Assembly: GCF_001423405.1 (NCBI RefSeq)
Contig: NZ_LMNS01000004.1
Span: 62,001-126,000 of the forward strand
Direction: 5' to 3'
From: Methylobacterium sp. Leaf123
GTDB lineage: Bacteria > Pseudomonadota > Alphaproteobacteria > Rhizobiales > Beijerinckiaceae
Length of the DNA: 64,000 nucleotides
The notes beneath the pieces are model-generated. The model did not search any database, was not told the origin of the DNA, and was given only the letters and a program-made list of their open reading frames with translations. Position 1 is the first letter of the stretch. Each line of letters begins with the position of its first letter. A program made the position numbers and the translations under genes. Shown one piece after another: positions 10,169 through 19,884 of the stretch.

Positions 10169-10441
10169 TCACTCCTTGCCGACCGACATCAGCAGGCGCT
10201 CGGTGCGGGCATCCTCCAGGCGGTTGACCATGCGGCGGCCCTCATGGACGTCGCGGAGCGTCTTGGTGGCGGTGATGCAGGACTGGATCAGCATCACCGT
10301 CCCCATGGCGAGATAGCCCTTCATCCAGAAGTCGAGGGGCATGAACAGGATGCCGAAGCCGACCAGCGCGGCGGAGGCGACGAACGAGGCTTGGGTGAAG
10401 ACGACCCAGGCGCCGGTATGCTGCGCAGTGTCTTGGGACAT
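10169..10441 (-). CDS. YiaA/YiaB-family two-helix membrane protein
   Basis: This 90-residue protein has two predicted membrane helices (about residues 16-35 and 41-60), separated by a short FWMKGYLAMG turn typical of the YiaAB two-helix domain. A charged C-terminal tail follows. The start MSQDTAQHTGAW was chosen because everything upstream in the frame is Arg/Pro-rich noise opposite the next gene. It lies 31 bases after the PspA-like gene on the same strand, so the two probably form one transcript. The molecular role of YiaAB proteins is unknown; the neighbour suggests envelope stress. Confidence 0.8.
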   Translation of the reverse strand: MSQDTAQHTGAWVVFTQASFVASAALVGFGILFMPLDFWMKGYLAMGTVMLIQSCITATKTLRDVHEGRRMVNRLEDARTERLLMSVGKE

Positions 10442-10472
10442 GGTGCGATTCCTTGGGACGAGAGAGGGCGGA

Positions 10473-11165
10473 TCAGGCGGAGGCGGCGCGGTCGGTCTCG
10501 ACGCGGCGTCGCAGGCGGGCGAGCACGTCGTCGGAGGAGGGGCGTGTGCGGGGCCCGAAGCCCTCGCGTTCCAGACGCTCGGCAAGGGTCTCCTCGGGCG
10601 TCTCGATCGCGGCCAGCGCGTCGTCGGTATCCGTTGCCTCGGCCTGAATCCGCTGAAGGCGGGCCAGCGTCGCCTCGGCCTGCCGCAACGTCGCGCGATC
10701 CGGCACGCTCTCCGTCCGGCGCAGACGCCGGACCGCTTCGGAGGCCGCTGCCACCCGCCGCCCGCGCTCCAGGGCCGCCTGCCGCCTCGTCGCATCGGCG
10801 AGCACGGCGCGCATCCGTGTCATCTCCGCCGCGAACGTCGCCCGTGCGGCGCGAAAGGCGTCCCGCTCGGCTTCGAGGCCTGTGATCGCCTCGGCGGCTT
10901 CACGGGCCAGATCCTCGCGGCCCGCTGCAAGTGCCGCCACGGCGCGGGTCTCCAAGTCGGCGGCACGGGCCTCGACCTGTGCCAGACGCCGCGCCTCCGC
11001 GCTGTCCCCGGCCATGGCGGCAGCCAGCATCCGCCGGCCGCGCTCGAGGTCGGCGGCGGTCTCGCGGATCTGCTGATCGAGCACGAGGAGGGCGTGGCGG
11101 TCGTGGGCCTCCTCGCAGGCTTGGGCGGCAGCGCCGCGGGCGAGGGTTCGCAACAGCGTCAACAT
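10473..11165 (-). CDS. PspA/IM30-family envelope-stress protein
   Basis: This 230-residue, almost fully helical protein is built like PspA, which oligomerises on damaged inner membrane and limits proton leak. The segment AVAALAAGREDLAREAAEAI corresponds to the hallmark core helix of the family, and long coiled coils flank it. The N-terminal helix MLTLLRTLARGAAAQACEEA could be the membrane-binding amphipathic helix. The ATG at 11165 was chosen over an upstream ATG at 11234 because the extension crosses the hairpin and the operator dyads. No pspF or pspB/C is nearby. The partner here is the YiaA-like gene. Confidence 0.8.
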   Translation of the reverse strand: MLTLLRTLARGAAAQACEEAHDRHALLVLDQQIRETAADLERGRRMLAAAMAGDSAEARRLAQVEARAADLETRAVAALAAGREDLAREAAEAITGLEAERDAFRAARATFAAEMTRMRAVLADATRRQAALERGRRVAAASEAVRRLRRTESVPDRATLRQAEATLARLQRIQAEATDTDDALAAIETPEETLAERLEREGFGPRTRPSSDDVLARLRRRVETDRAASA

Positions 11166-11176
11166 GGCATCACTCC

Positions 11177-11204
11177 GAGGGCGTGACCGCGTCGTCACGC
11201 CCTC
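11177..11204. other. 11-bp perfect hairpin in the leader of the PspA-like gene
   Basis: GAGGGCGTGAC (11177-11187) and GTCACGCCCTC (11194-11204) are exact inverted repeats with a 6-base loop. The hairpin lies 11 bases before the start codon at 11165, so in mRNA it would sit at or next to the ribosome binding site. Confidence 0.6.
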
Positions 11205-11219
11205 ATGGATGAGCCTTGT

Positions 11220-11257
11220 TTGCACAGCGTGCAATTGATGTTTTGCACGTTGTACAA
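11220..11257 (-). promoter_or_regulatory. Tandem-dyad operator upstream of the PspA-like gene
   Basis: Two dyads are present: TTGCAC-agc-GTGCAA (11220-11234, perfect) and TTGCAC-gtt-GTACAA (11243-11257, one mismatch). Their centres are 23 bp apart, about two helical turns, so two dimers would bind the same DNA face. Both are followed by TTG. The block is AT-richer than its surroundings. The regulator is not identified. Confidence 0.6.
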
Positions 11258-11305
11258 TTGGTATGACTGCTCGGGGCTACCGGCCGGAGCCGGCTGAGCC
11301 CCGGC

Positions 11306-13621
11306 TCAATCCCTCACAGCCAACACCGCTGCCTTGGCGATCCGCACGGGAATCGCCTTGGCCGCCGGCACCTTGGCCTGGGCATCGTGGTGCCAGAGCG
11401 GGATCAGCACGTTCAGCTCCGGATAGTAGCCGGCGCAATTGCCCGCGGGGATGTCGTATTTGACGATCCGCAGGCCTTTCACCTCACGGGCGAACTCGTC
11501 CGCGGCCTCGGTCACGACATCGACGGTCTCGCCATCGGCAAGTTGCAGCCGCTCGATGTCGTTCTCGTTCATGAACAGGACTTGGCGGGTGCCTTTCACC
11601 CCGCGGAAGCGGTCGTGATAGCCGTAGATCGTGGTGTTGAACTGGTCGTTCGAGCGCAGGGTGATGAGGTCGAGCACGTCGCGCCGGTCGCTCTTCATGT
11701 CCGGGTCCATGTCGAGCCCGTCCGGCGGCACGATGAAGTTCGCCTTGCCGGTCGGCGTCTCCCATTTGCGCTCGCGGGCGGCGATCGGCTTGTGCTGGCC
11801 GCCGGGCTCGAACAGGCGTGCGTTGAAGTTCTTGAACTTGTCGGGATAGGTCGCCTCGATGGCGTCGCGCACCCGTGCGTAATCGCCGACCCAGGCGTTC
11901 CAATCGACCTTGGGGTTGGCCGGCAGCGTCGCCTTGGCGAGCTGCGCCACGATCCAGGGCTCGGAGCGCACATGGTCGCTCACGGGCCGGGCGACGCCGC
12001 GCGAGCCGTGAAAGCAGGAGGTCGAATCCTCCATCGACACGGCCTGCGGCCCGCTCGCCTGCTCGTCCACCTCGATCCGGCCGAGGCAGGGCAGGATGTA
12101 GGCGACCTCACCATGCACGAGGTGCGAGCGGTTGAGCTTGGTCGAGACCTGAACCGTGAGACGCAGCGAGCGCCACGCCTCCTCCATCCGCTTCGTATCG
12201 GGGATCGCGCGGATGAAGTTGCCGCCGAGCCCGACGAAGGCCTTCACGTGGCCGGAGAGAACGCCCTCGCAGGTCTCGATCGTGTTCATCCCCTTCTCGC
12301 GGGGCGGCTCGAAGTCGTACATCTCCTTGAGCTTATCGAGCGGCACCAGCGACGGCTCGTCGGCGATGCCGACCGTGCGCTGGCCCTGCACGTTCGAGTG
12401 GCCGCGCACGGGGCAGATGCCGGCGCCGGGCCGGCCGATATTGCCGCGCAGAAGCAGAAGGTTGACGAACATCTGCACCGTCTCGGTGCCGCGACGGTGC
12501 TGGGTCAGGCCCATCCCGTAGATGCCGATCACCGCCCGCGCGCGGGCATAGACGGCAGCCGCCGCCTCCATCCCCTCGCGCCGCAGGCCGGACTTCGTCT
12601 CCAGCGCCGGCCATTCGAGCCGGTCGCAGAACTTTTCGAACTTGTCGAAGCCGTGGGTATGTTCGGCGATGAAATCGATGTCGAGGATGCACGGGCGCCC
12701 TTCGGCTTGCGCCTGCCGGTCCATGGCGAAGAGTGCCTTGCAGATGCCGCCGAGCGCCGCGATGTCGCCGCCGGCCTTCACCTGATGGTACTGCGTCGAG
12801 ATCTGCGTCGAGGAATGGGTCAGCATCTCGACGGGTGATTGCGGGTTGGTGAAGCGCTCCAGCCCGCGCTCCCGCAGGGGGTTGAAGGTGATGATGGGCA
12901 CGCCCCGGCGCCGGGCGTCCTGCAGCGGGTGGAGCATCCGCGGCGCGTTCGAACCGACATTCTGTCCAAAGAACAGGATCAGGTCGGTCGTCTCGAAATC
13001 CTCCAAGACCGTGGTGCCAACGGGCACGCCGATCGATTGCGGCAGGGCCTTCGAGGTCGATTCGTGGCACATGTTCGAGGAGTCGGGCAGGTTGTTGTTG
13101 CCGTACATCCGCGCGAACAGCGCGTACATGTAGCTCGTCTCCAGCGATGCGCGGCCCGACGAGTAGAACACCGCCGATTTCGGATCGGTCTCGCGCAACG
13201 CCTTCAGCTCGTGGCCGATCTCCGCGAAGGCCTCTTCCCAAGAAACGGACACGTAGCGGTCCCGCTGCGGATCGTAGCGCAGCGGGTGCGTGAGCCGGCC
13301 CTTCTCCTCGAGGTCGTAGTCGGGCCAGGTCAGCAATTCGGTGACCGAATGGCGCTCGAAGAAGTCGGGGCCGATCCGCTTGCGGGTCTGCTCCCAGGCG
13401 GTCGCCTTGGCGCCGTTCTCGCAATATTCGAACGTCGCGGGCTTGGCCGGCTTCGACCATGCGCAGGACACGCACATGAAGCCGCCCGGCTTGTTCTGCT
13501 TCATCAGCATCGCCGCGCCGGAGGCCGGGATCTCCTCGCGGGTCAGGATGTCGATGAGCGACCGGGCCGAGCCCCATCCGCCGGCCGGGTCGGTATAGGC
13601 TTCGATCTTCTCGTCGGGCAT
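11306..13621 (-). CDS. FdhF/YdeP-family molybdopterin oxidoreductase (formate dehydrogenase-like)
   Basis: This 771-residue protein has the full layout of the FdhF/YdeP family: an N-terminal Cys cluster (FMCVSCAWSKPAKPATFEYC then ENGAKATAWEQ) for an Fe-S centre, the molybdopterin oxidoreductase core, and the C-terminal molydopterin dinucleotide-binding domain (LITLRSNDQFNTTIYGYHDR). Substrates in this family are mostly unproven. M. extorquens has a fourth formate dehydrogenase, FDH4, whose large subunit belongs to this group, so this could be that gene. The start at 13621 (MPDEKIEAYTDPAGG) fits the family better than 15 extra codons upstream. No electron-transfer subunit or Mo-cofactor gene is adjacent. 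Confidence 0.88.
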   Translation of the reverse strand: MPDEKIEAYTDPAGGWGSARSLIDILTREEIPASGAAMLMKQNKPGGFMCVSCAWSKPAKPATFEYCENGAKATAWEQTRKRIGPDFFERHSVTELLTWPDYDLEEKGRLTHPLRYDPQRDRYVSVSWEEAFAEIGHELKALRETDPKSAVFYSSGRASLETSYMYALFARMYGNNNLPDSSNMCHESTSKALPQSIGVPVGTTVLEDFETTDLILFFGQNVGSNAPRMLHPLQDARRRGVPIITFNPLRERGLERFTNPQSPVEMLTHSSTQISTQYHQVKAGGDIAALGGICKALFAMDRQAQAEGRPCILDIDFIAEHTHGFDKFEKFCDRLEWPALETKSGLRREGMEAAAAVYARARAVIGIYGMGLTQHRRGTETVQMFVNLLLLRGNIGRPGAGICPVRGHSNVQGQRTVGIADEPSLVPLDKLKEMYDFEPPREKGMNTIETCEGVLSGHVKAFVGLGGNFIRAIPDTKRMEEAWRSLRLTVQVSTKLNRSHLVHGEVAYILPCLGRIEVDEQASGPQAVSMEDSTSCFHGSRGVARPVSDHVRSEPWIVAQLAKATLPANPKVDWNAWVGDYARVRDAIEATYPDKFKNFNARLFEPGGQHKPIAARERKWETPTGKANFIVPPDGLDMDPDMKSDRRDVLDLITLRSNDQFNTTIYGYHDRFRGVKGTRQVLFMNENDIERLQLADGETVDVVTEAADEFAREVKGLRIVKYDIPAGNCAGYYPELNVLIPLWHHDAQAKVPAAKAIPVRIAKAAVLAVRD

Positions 13622-13723
13622 GGCCGGGCTCGCTGCGCGTGAACCTCCGGCCAACAGTCGCGCCAAACGCAGGGTTCCTCCCGTGCGACGATGCCTACGG
13701 TGCTACGGGAAGCGCCACGCGGT

Positions 13724-14752
13724 CTATTGGTCGGCGAAGGGCTCTGCGCCTTGGGCGTCCGGGTTCATCCCCTCCACCGGTGCGCGGCTGCGGCGGGGCC
13801 GCGCCGGCGCATTCGACGCTGTCGGCGTCGCGGTGTTGGCGCCGAGCCGGGTCGCGAGCGCGATCGCCCGCGCCTCGGTGAAGCGTAGGTGGCAATAGCC
13901 GTGCGCGCCCTCGCGGGCATAGGTCCGGCAGGCCTGCTCGCGATCGGAGGAGAAGGCCGCCTGCTCCTGCACGATCGGGCGGATGTCGCCGCCCCGCGCC
14001 CGCTGGGTCATGATCTTGTAATTGTCCCGCACCGCCTTGTCGGCGATGCCGCGGGCGGTGTCGAACTCGCCTGCCTGCGGCAGCAACGCGGCGGCGTTCG
14101 GTCCCCAGAGGCCGGAGGGTGTCGTCTCGCAATCCGCCGCCGTGAAGGTGCAGGCCGAGCCCGAGCCGAGCCGCGTGGCGAGCACGCTTCCGTCGAGGAT
14201 CTCGAAGCGCAGCGGGCATTCGGCGCTCGCCGTCGTGAAGCGGGAAACGCCCTGGGCGCGGCCCTCGGCGCTCAGGGGCATCGGCTTGCCGCCATCGAGC
14301 TTGACCGTGCAGTTCTCGGTCGGCTGCGAGATCTTGGTGCCCGGCAGCGTCATCTGGGCGGTGTAGGCCGAGCCGCTCCGCTCGATCTTCAGCGACCCAT
14401 TCAGCCCGTTCAGCAGCAGATCATGCCCCGCGACATTATCCTCGGCCGGCACCCGCAGCACCACGGGCTGGCGGGGCGGGGCCGGCACGCTTGGCCGCGT
14501 CTCCGCGCCTTCGCCCGGCGCCGGAGCGCCCGGCTCCACCGGTTGGGGCGCGGGCTGGACCGGCACGTTGCGCGGCGGCTGCGGGGGACGGGCCGCCCGC
14601 CCGATGCCGAACAGCTCCTCGAAGAAGTTCTGCGCCCGCGCGGGGGTGGCCGGGACCACGGCCAGGCCGGCGAGCACGAGCCACGCCCCCGTCGCGACGC
14701 GCAACGGGCAAGCCTTCTTCGCGAAAACCCTCTCAGAGACGGGCAGGATCAT
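13724..14752 (-). CDS. Secreted protein of unknown function, Pro-rich N-terminus
   Basis: The product (342 residues from the ATG at 14752; an ATG at 14800 is also possible) has a Sec-type signal ending near ATPARA-QNFF. A Pro-rich stretch of about 50 residues follows, and then a globular region with paired cysteines (ENCTVKL, SAECPLRFEIL, SACTFTAADCE). A C-terminal motif, ACRTYAREGAHGYCHLRF, recalls small secreted Cys-containing LprI-like proteins. It is likely periplasmic. The gene precedes the molybdopterin oxidoreductase on the same strand with a 102-base gap, so co-expression is possible but unproven. The function is not recognised. Confidence 0.65.
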   Translation of the reverse strand: MILPVSERVFAKKACPLRVATGAWLVLAGLAVVPATPARAQNFFEELFGIGRAARPPQPPRNVPVQPAPQPVEPGAPAPGEGAETRPSVPAPPRQPVVLRVPAEDNVAGHDLLLNGLNGSLKIERSGSAYTAQMTLPGTKISQPTENCTVKLDGGKPMPLSAEGRAQGVSRFTTASAECPLRFEILDGSVLATRLGSGSACTFTAADCETTPSGLWGPNAAALLPQAGEFDTARGIADKAVRDNYKIMTQRARGGDIRPIVQEQAAFSSDREQACRTYAREGAHGYCHLRFTEARAIALATRLGANTATPTASNAPARPRRSRAPVEGMNPDAQGAEPFADQ

Positions 14753-15132
14753 CAGGCGGTCGGCCTCCCGGTTTGACGCCACTTCACGGGCGGTATGCAT
14801 GGGCCATATGCCGGTGTCCTAACACGTCCCCCGTGGCGCGGACGTGGCAGCCTGGCAACAAACAAGCCTTCCTCTCGGGATCGGCCTCGGAAATCGGCTC
14901 CGACACGCCGGAGGATGATGCTGGCCGCTCAAGCGTCGGACGCGTTCTTGCGGCGGCGTAGCCGTCTTCTTATATGCGGCGGGACACGGGACGAGGCCTG
15001 GGAAGCACAGCCCGCCAGGGCGATGCGCTTCGGATCCATCCCGTTCTCAAACCTGATGTTTTGAACCGCCATGGGTCGAGCTGCTTCGGGGCTCGGCGGT
15101 CTGCTTGAAAAATCCAACAGAGGGATCCCACC
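14753..15132 (+). other. Intergenic region upstream of dnaK
   Basis: This 380-base gap between divergent genes holds the start region of the secreted-protein gene, the probable heat-shock promoter at 14947-14978, and a dnaK 5' leader of about 150 bases. The leader ends with a likely Shine-Dalgarno (AGAGGGA) before the ATG. No CIRCE element was seen and no ORF is credible. Confidence 0.55.
14947..14978 (+). promoter_or_regulatory. Probable RpoH (sigma-32) promoter of dnaK
   Basis: CTTGCG (14947-14952), a 16-base spacer and CTTATATGCG (14969-14978) fit the alphaproteobacterial heat-shock consensus CTTGAC-N16-18-CYTATNTNNG as I recall it. The -10 part matches at every position and the -35 part at 4 of 6. 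It is about 155 bases before dnaK. Confidence 0.55.
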
Positions 15133-17052
<1,920 letters not shown>

Positions 17053-17067
17053 GTCCGCAGGGACGGT

Positions 17068-17106
17068 TCGGGAGCGGTGCGCCAGCGCCGCTCCCGACAA
17101 TATTTT
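17068..17106 (+). terminator. Intrinsic (possibly leaky) terminator between dnaK and dnaJ
   Basis: A perfect 10-bp stem TCGGGAGCGG / CCGCTCCCGA (17068-17077 with 17088-17097) with a 10-base loop is followed by CAATATTTT. It lies 15 bases after the dnaK stop. Partial read-through would give less DnaJ than DnaK. Confidence 0.7.
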
Positions 17107-17302
17107 CATCGTCATTAGCGCGGACGGCTTGATCCTCGGGCAAGGCTCGGGGATCAACCATGCCGGGCTCCGATAGAAGCGAAGGTCGATCCGGCCAGTC
17201 CCGTTCGAGTCGGGAGGCGGATCGCGGCGCGGCCAAAATCCGGCAGGAATGCCGGTCAGCGAGCCGGCAGCCGACGCGAACGAGAGGCTCCAGAGGCCGG
17301 GA

Positions 17303-18460
17303 ATGTCGAAGCGGGACTATTACGAGGTCTTGGGCGTCGCGAAGACGGCCTCGGAGAGCGAGCTGAAGATCGCCTTCCGCAAGCTGGCCATGGTGCATCA
17401 CCCGGACCGCAATCCCGGCGACAAGGAAGCCGAGATCAAGTTCAAGGAAGTCAACGAGGCCTATCAGTGCCTCTCCGACGGCCAGAAGCGCGCGGCCTAT
17501 GACCGGTTCGGTCACGCCGCCTTCAGCCAGGGCGGCGCAGGCGGCCCCGGATTCGGCAACGAGTTCGGCGACTTCATGTCGGACATCTTCGAGAATTTCT
17601 TCGGGGATGGGCGCGCCGCACCCGGCGGCGCGGCGGGACGCGGGCGCGGCGGTGCGCCGGGCCGCGAGCGCGGTTCGGACCTGCGCTACAACCTCGAAAT
17701 CAGCCTCGAAGAGGCGTTTGCGGGCAAGACCGAGACCATCCGCATCCCGACCTCGATCGCCTGCGAGACCTGTTCGGGGACGGGCGCCAAGGCCGGCTCG
17801 AAGCCGCGCACCTGCTCGACCTGCGGCGGCTACGGCCGGGTGCGGGCGGCGCAGGGCTTCTTCGCCATCGAGCGGACCTGCCCGAACTGCCACGGCCGCG
17901 GCGAGGTCGTGGACGATCCCTGCACGGCCTGTTCCGGTGCGGGCCGGGTCAACCGCGAGCGCACGCTGTCGATCAACGTCCCGGCCGGTGTCGATGACGG
18001 GCTGCGCATCCGCTTGGCGGGCGAGGGCGAGAGCGGCATGCGTGGCGGGCCTTCGGGCGACCTCTACGTGTTCCTCTCGATCAAGCCGCACGCGTTCTTC
18101 CAGCGCGACGGAGCCGACCTGTTCTGCCGCGTGCCGATCTCGATGGTGACGGCGGCGCTTTCGGGCGAAATCACCGTGCCGGTGATCGACGGCTCGCAGA
18201 CCCAAGTGCGGATCCCAGCGGGCACCCAGACGGGCAAGCAGTTCCGCATCAAGAGCAAGGGCATGCCGGTGCTGCGCTCGCGGGAGGTCGGCGACCTCTA
18301 CATCCAGGTCTCTGTGGAAACGCCGCAGAATCTCACCAAACGCCAGCGCGAGCTGTTGCAGGAGTTCGACCAGAGCGCTTCGGACGAGAATCACCCGGAA
18401 AGCGCCGGGTTTTTCTCGAAGGTGCGTGACTTCTTCGTGAGCGGCGCGACGCGGGCGTGA
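17303..18460 (+). CDS. dnaJ: Co-chaperone DnaJ (type I Hsp40)
   Basis: DnaJ delivers substrates to DnaK and stimulates its ATPase. The 385-residue type I protein has the J domain at residues 1-70 with the HPD motif in [11 protein letters not shown], a Gly-rich region at about 75-130, four CxxCxGxG-type zinc-finger repeats ([32 protein letters not shown]), and two C-terminal beta domains. The ATG at 17303 ([12 protein letters not shown]) was chosen over an in-frame ATG 18 codons upstream because all relatives start there. Context downstream of dnaK agrees. Confidence 0.98.
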   Translation: MSKRDYYEVLGVAKTASESELKIAFRKLAMVHHPDRNPGDKEAEIKFKEVNEAYQCLSDGQKRAAYDRFGHAAFSQGGAGGPGFGNEFGDFMSDIFENFFGDGRAAPGGAAGRGRGGAPGRERGSDLRYNLEISLEEAFAGKTETIRIPTSIACETCSGTGAKAGSKPRTCSTCGGYGRVRAAQGFFAIERTCPNCHGRGEVVDDPCTACSGAGRVNRERTLSINVPAGVDDGLRIRLAGEGESGMRGGPSGDLYVFLSIKPHAFFQRDGADLFCRVPISMVTAALSGEITVPVIDGSQTQVRIPAGTQTGKQFRIKSKGMPVLRSREVGDLYIQVSVETPQNLTKRQRELLQEFDQSASDENHPESAGFFSKVRDFFVSGATRA

Positions 18461-18504
18461 TCGCTCACGGCGCACGGGATCAAACCCCCTGTTCCACCGG
18501 TTAT

Positions 18505-18527
18505 GACCGCGGCTTAAAGCTGCGGTC
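18505..18527. other. Hairpin after dnaJ
   Basis: GACCGC (18505-18510) and GCGGTC (18522-18527) enclose a nearly palindromic GGCTTAAAGCT. There is no U-run, so it is only a weak candidate terminator for dnaJ. Confidence 0.35.
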
Positions 18528-18594
18528 CCACGCCCAGCATCGTACGGCGAAGCTTGACTGCCTACGGGTTTTCGTCGTCTAGCCTGTTCGATCC

Positions 18595-19275
18595 ATGATG
18601 AGCCGAGGACCTTCGGACGTGCCGCCGCTTCGCCGTTCCAGTGCCCGAGCCGTCTCCGCTGCGCGCGTCGTCCGTGAGCGCAAGGACCCCTTGGAGGACG
18701 AGGCGCGCTTTCTGCGCTCCTGGTTCGAGCGCCCGCTCGTCACGGGCGCGGTGACCCCCTCGGGGCGGATGCTGGCGCGCACCATGGCCGCCTATGCCGA
18801 CCCGAATGTCAGCGGCCCCGTGATCGAGCTCGGACCGGGCACCGGCCCGGTGACCGAAGCCCTGATTCGCCGCGGCTTCGATCAGGACCGGCTCGTCCTC
18901 GTCGAGTTCAATCCCGATTTCTGCACGCTGCTCCGCCGCCGCTTCCCCGGCGTGACCGTGATCTGCGGCGACGCCTACCGGATCCGCGAGACTTTGCGCG
19001 ACCGGCTCAGCAGCCCCTGCGCCGCGACGATCTCCAGCCTGCCCCTGTTCACCAAGCCGCTGGAGCAGCGCTTCGAATTGCTGCAGGGCGCCCACGACCT
19101 GATGCATCCCGGCGCGCCGTTCGTGCAGTTCACCTACGCCGTGGTCCCGCCGATCCCGGCGAAATGCGAAGCGGGCAGCTACACCGCGAGCCGCTCCAAC
19201 CGCGTCTGGCTCAACCTGCCCCCGGCCCGCGTCTGGGTCTATCGGCGTCCCGAGCCGAAGGCCGGCACGGTCTGA
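18595..19275 (+). CDS. pmtA: Phospholipid N-methyltransferase PmtA
   Basis: The enzyme uses S-adenosylmethionine to methylate phosphatidylethanolamine stepwise toward phosphatidylcholine at the inner membrane. The 226-residue protein has the SAM-binding motif I VIELGPGTGPVTEALI, an acidic loop LVLVEFNPDF, and a post-motif region ISSLPLFTKP typical of the Rhizobium/Rhodobacter PmtA group. The N-terminal 30 residues are basic and probably bind the membrane. The ATG at 18595 is followed by another at 18598, and either could be used. The gene stands alone between dnaJ and the His-rich protein gene. Confidence 0.88.
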   Translation: MMSRGPSDVPPLRRSSARAVSAARVVRERKDPLEDEARFLRSWFERPLVTGAVTPSGRMLARTMAAYADPNVSGPVIELGPGTGPVTEALIRRGFDQDRLVLVEFNPDFCTLLRRRFPGVTVICGDAYRIRETLRDRLSSPCAATISSLPLFTKPLEQRFELLQGAHDLMHPGAPFVQFTYAVVPPIPAKCEAGSYTASRSNRVWLNLPPARVWVYRRPEPKAGTV

Positions 19276-19534
19276 TCCTGAACGCCAAGCCGAGCCGCGG
19301 ACAGCCGGCTCTGCCGCCCCCGAACTTCTTTGAACAGCGGCTGACCTGACCCGAATGGTGTCGGGCGATCTCCGGCGCGATCCGGACGACGCGGCCTCGC
19401 CTTCAAAATGTGTCCGGTGGGTTCGAGCGGACTTGTTTCCGATTGTTCGGATCGTGCTCAGTACCCGTTCATCCGCCGGCTCCTAGCTTCGTCCTCAAGG
19501 CCGTTGGAACGGCCGGATGAACGGAGGTCACACG

Positions 19535-19861
19535 ATGTCGGACACATCCTCGGCGCGTCGAACCCGCTTCGCCTTCGCCGCACTGGCCCTGATGGCCGGC
19601 GGCCTGTTCGGCGGCAGCACCGCCCAAGCCACCCCGCTCGCACCGGCGCCGGAAGCGGCCCTCGCCTCGGACGCGACGGTCGAGACCGTGCAGAGGCACC
19701 ACCACCATTTCGGCCACCGTCACCATCCCCGCCATTGGGGCCACCGCCACCATCATCACGGCCATTGGGGGCATCACCGCCGCCACTGGGGCCACCGCCA
19801 TCACCATCACGGCCACTGGGGCCATCATCGCCGGCACTGGGGCCACCGCCACCACTGGTAG
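19535..19861 (+). CDS. Small exported His-rich repeat protein
   Basis: The 108-residue product has a Sec-type signal peptide (about residues 1-32, with ALMAGGLFGGSTAQA before the cleavage site). A short linker follows, and then an extreme His/Trp/Gly/Arg tail in which 29 of the last 55 or so residues are His. The tail is built from two 17-residue repeats (HWGHRHHHHGHWGHHRR) plus a partial third. Such tails usually bind Ni, Zn, Cu or Co in the periplasm, but no family can be named. The start MSDTSSARRTRFAF was preferred to the ATG at 19517 because it gives a cleaner signal and follows an AGGAGG-like GGAGGT. No metal transporter is adjacent. Confidence 0.75.
   Translation: MSDTSSARRTRFAFAALALMAGGLFGGSTAQATPLAPAPEAALASDATVETVQRHHHHFGHRHHPRHWGHRHHHHGHWGHHRRHWGHRHHHHGHWGHHRRHWGHRHHW
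19733..19858 (+). repeat. 51-bp tandem repeat encoding the His-rich tail
   Basis: Unit 1 is 19733-19783 and unit 2 is 19784-19834; a partial third runs to 19858, directly before the TAG stop. The units differ only at third-base and a few other positions, so the repeat is recent or under selection at the protein level. Confidence 0.8.
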
Positions 19862-19884
19862 CGCGTGAGCTGGGCTGAAACTGC

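Noticed and set aside
19733..19858. 51-bp tandem repeats as a possible CRISPR array
   Set aside because: The repeats are contiguous, without spacers, and encode the His-rich tail.
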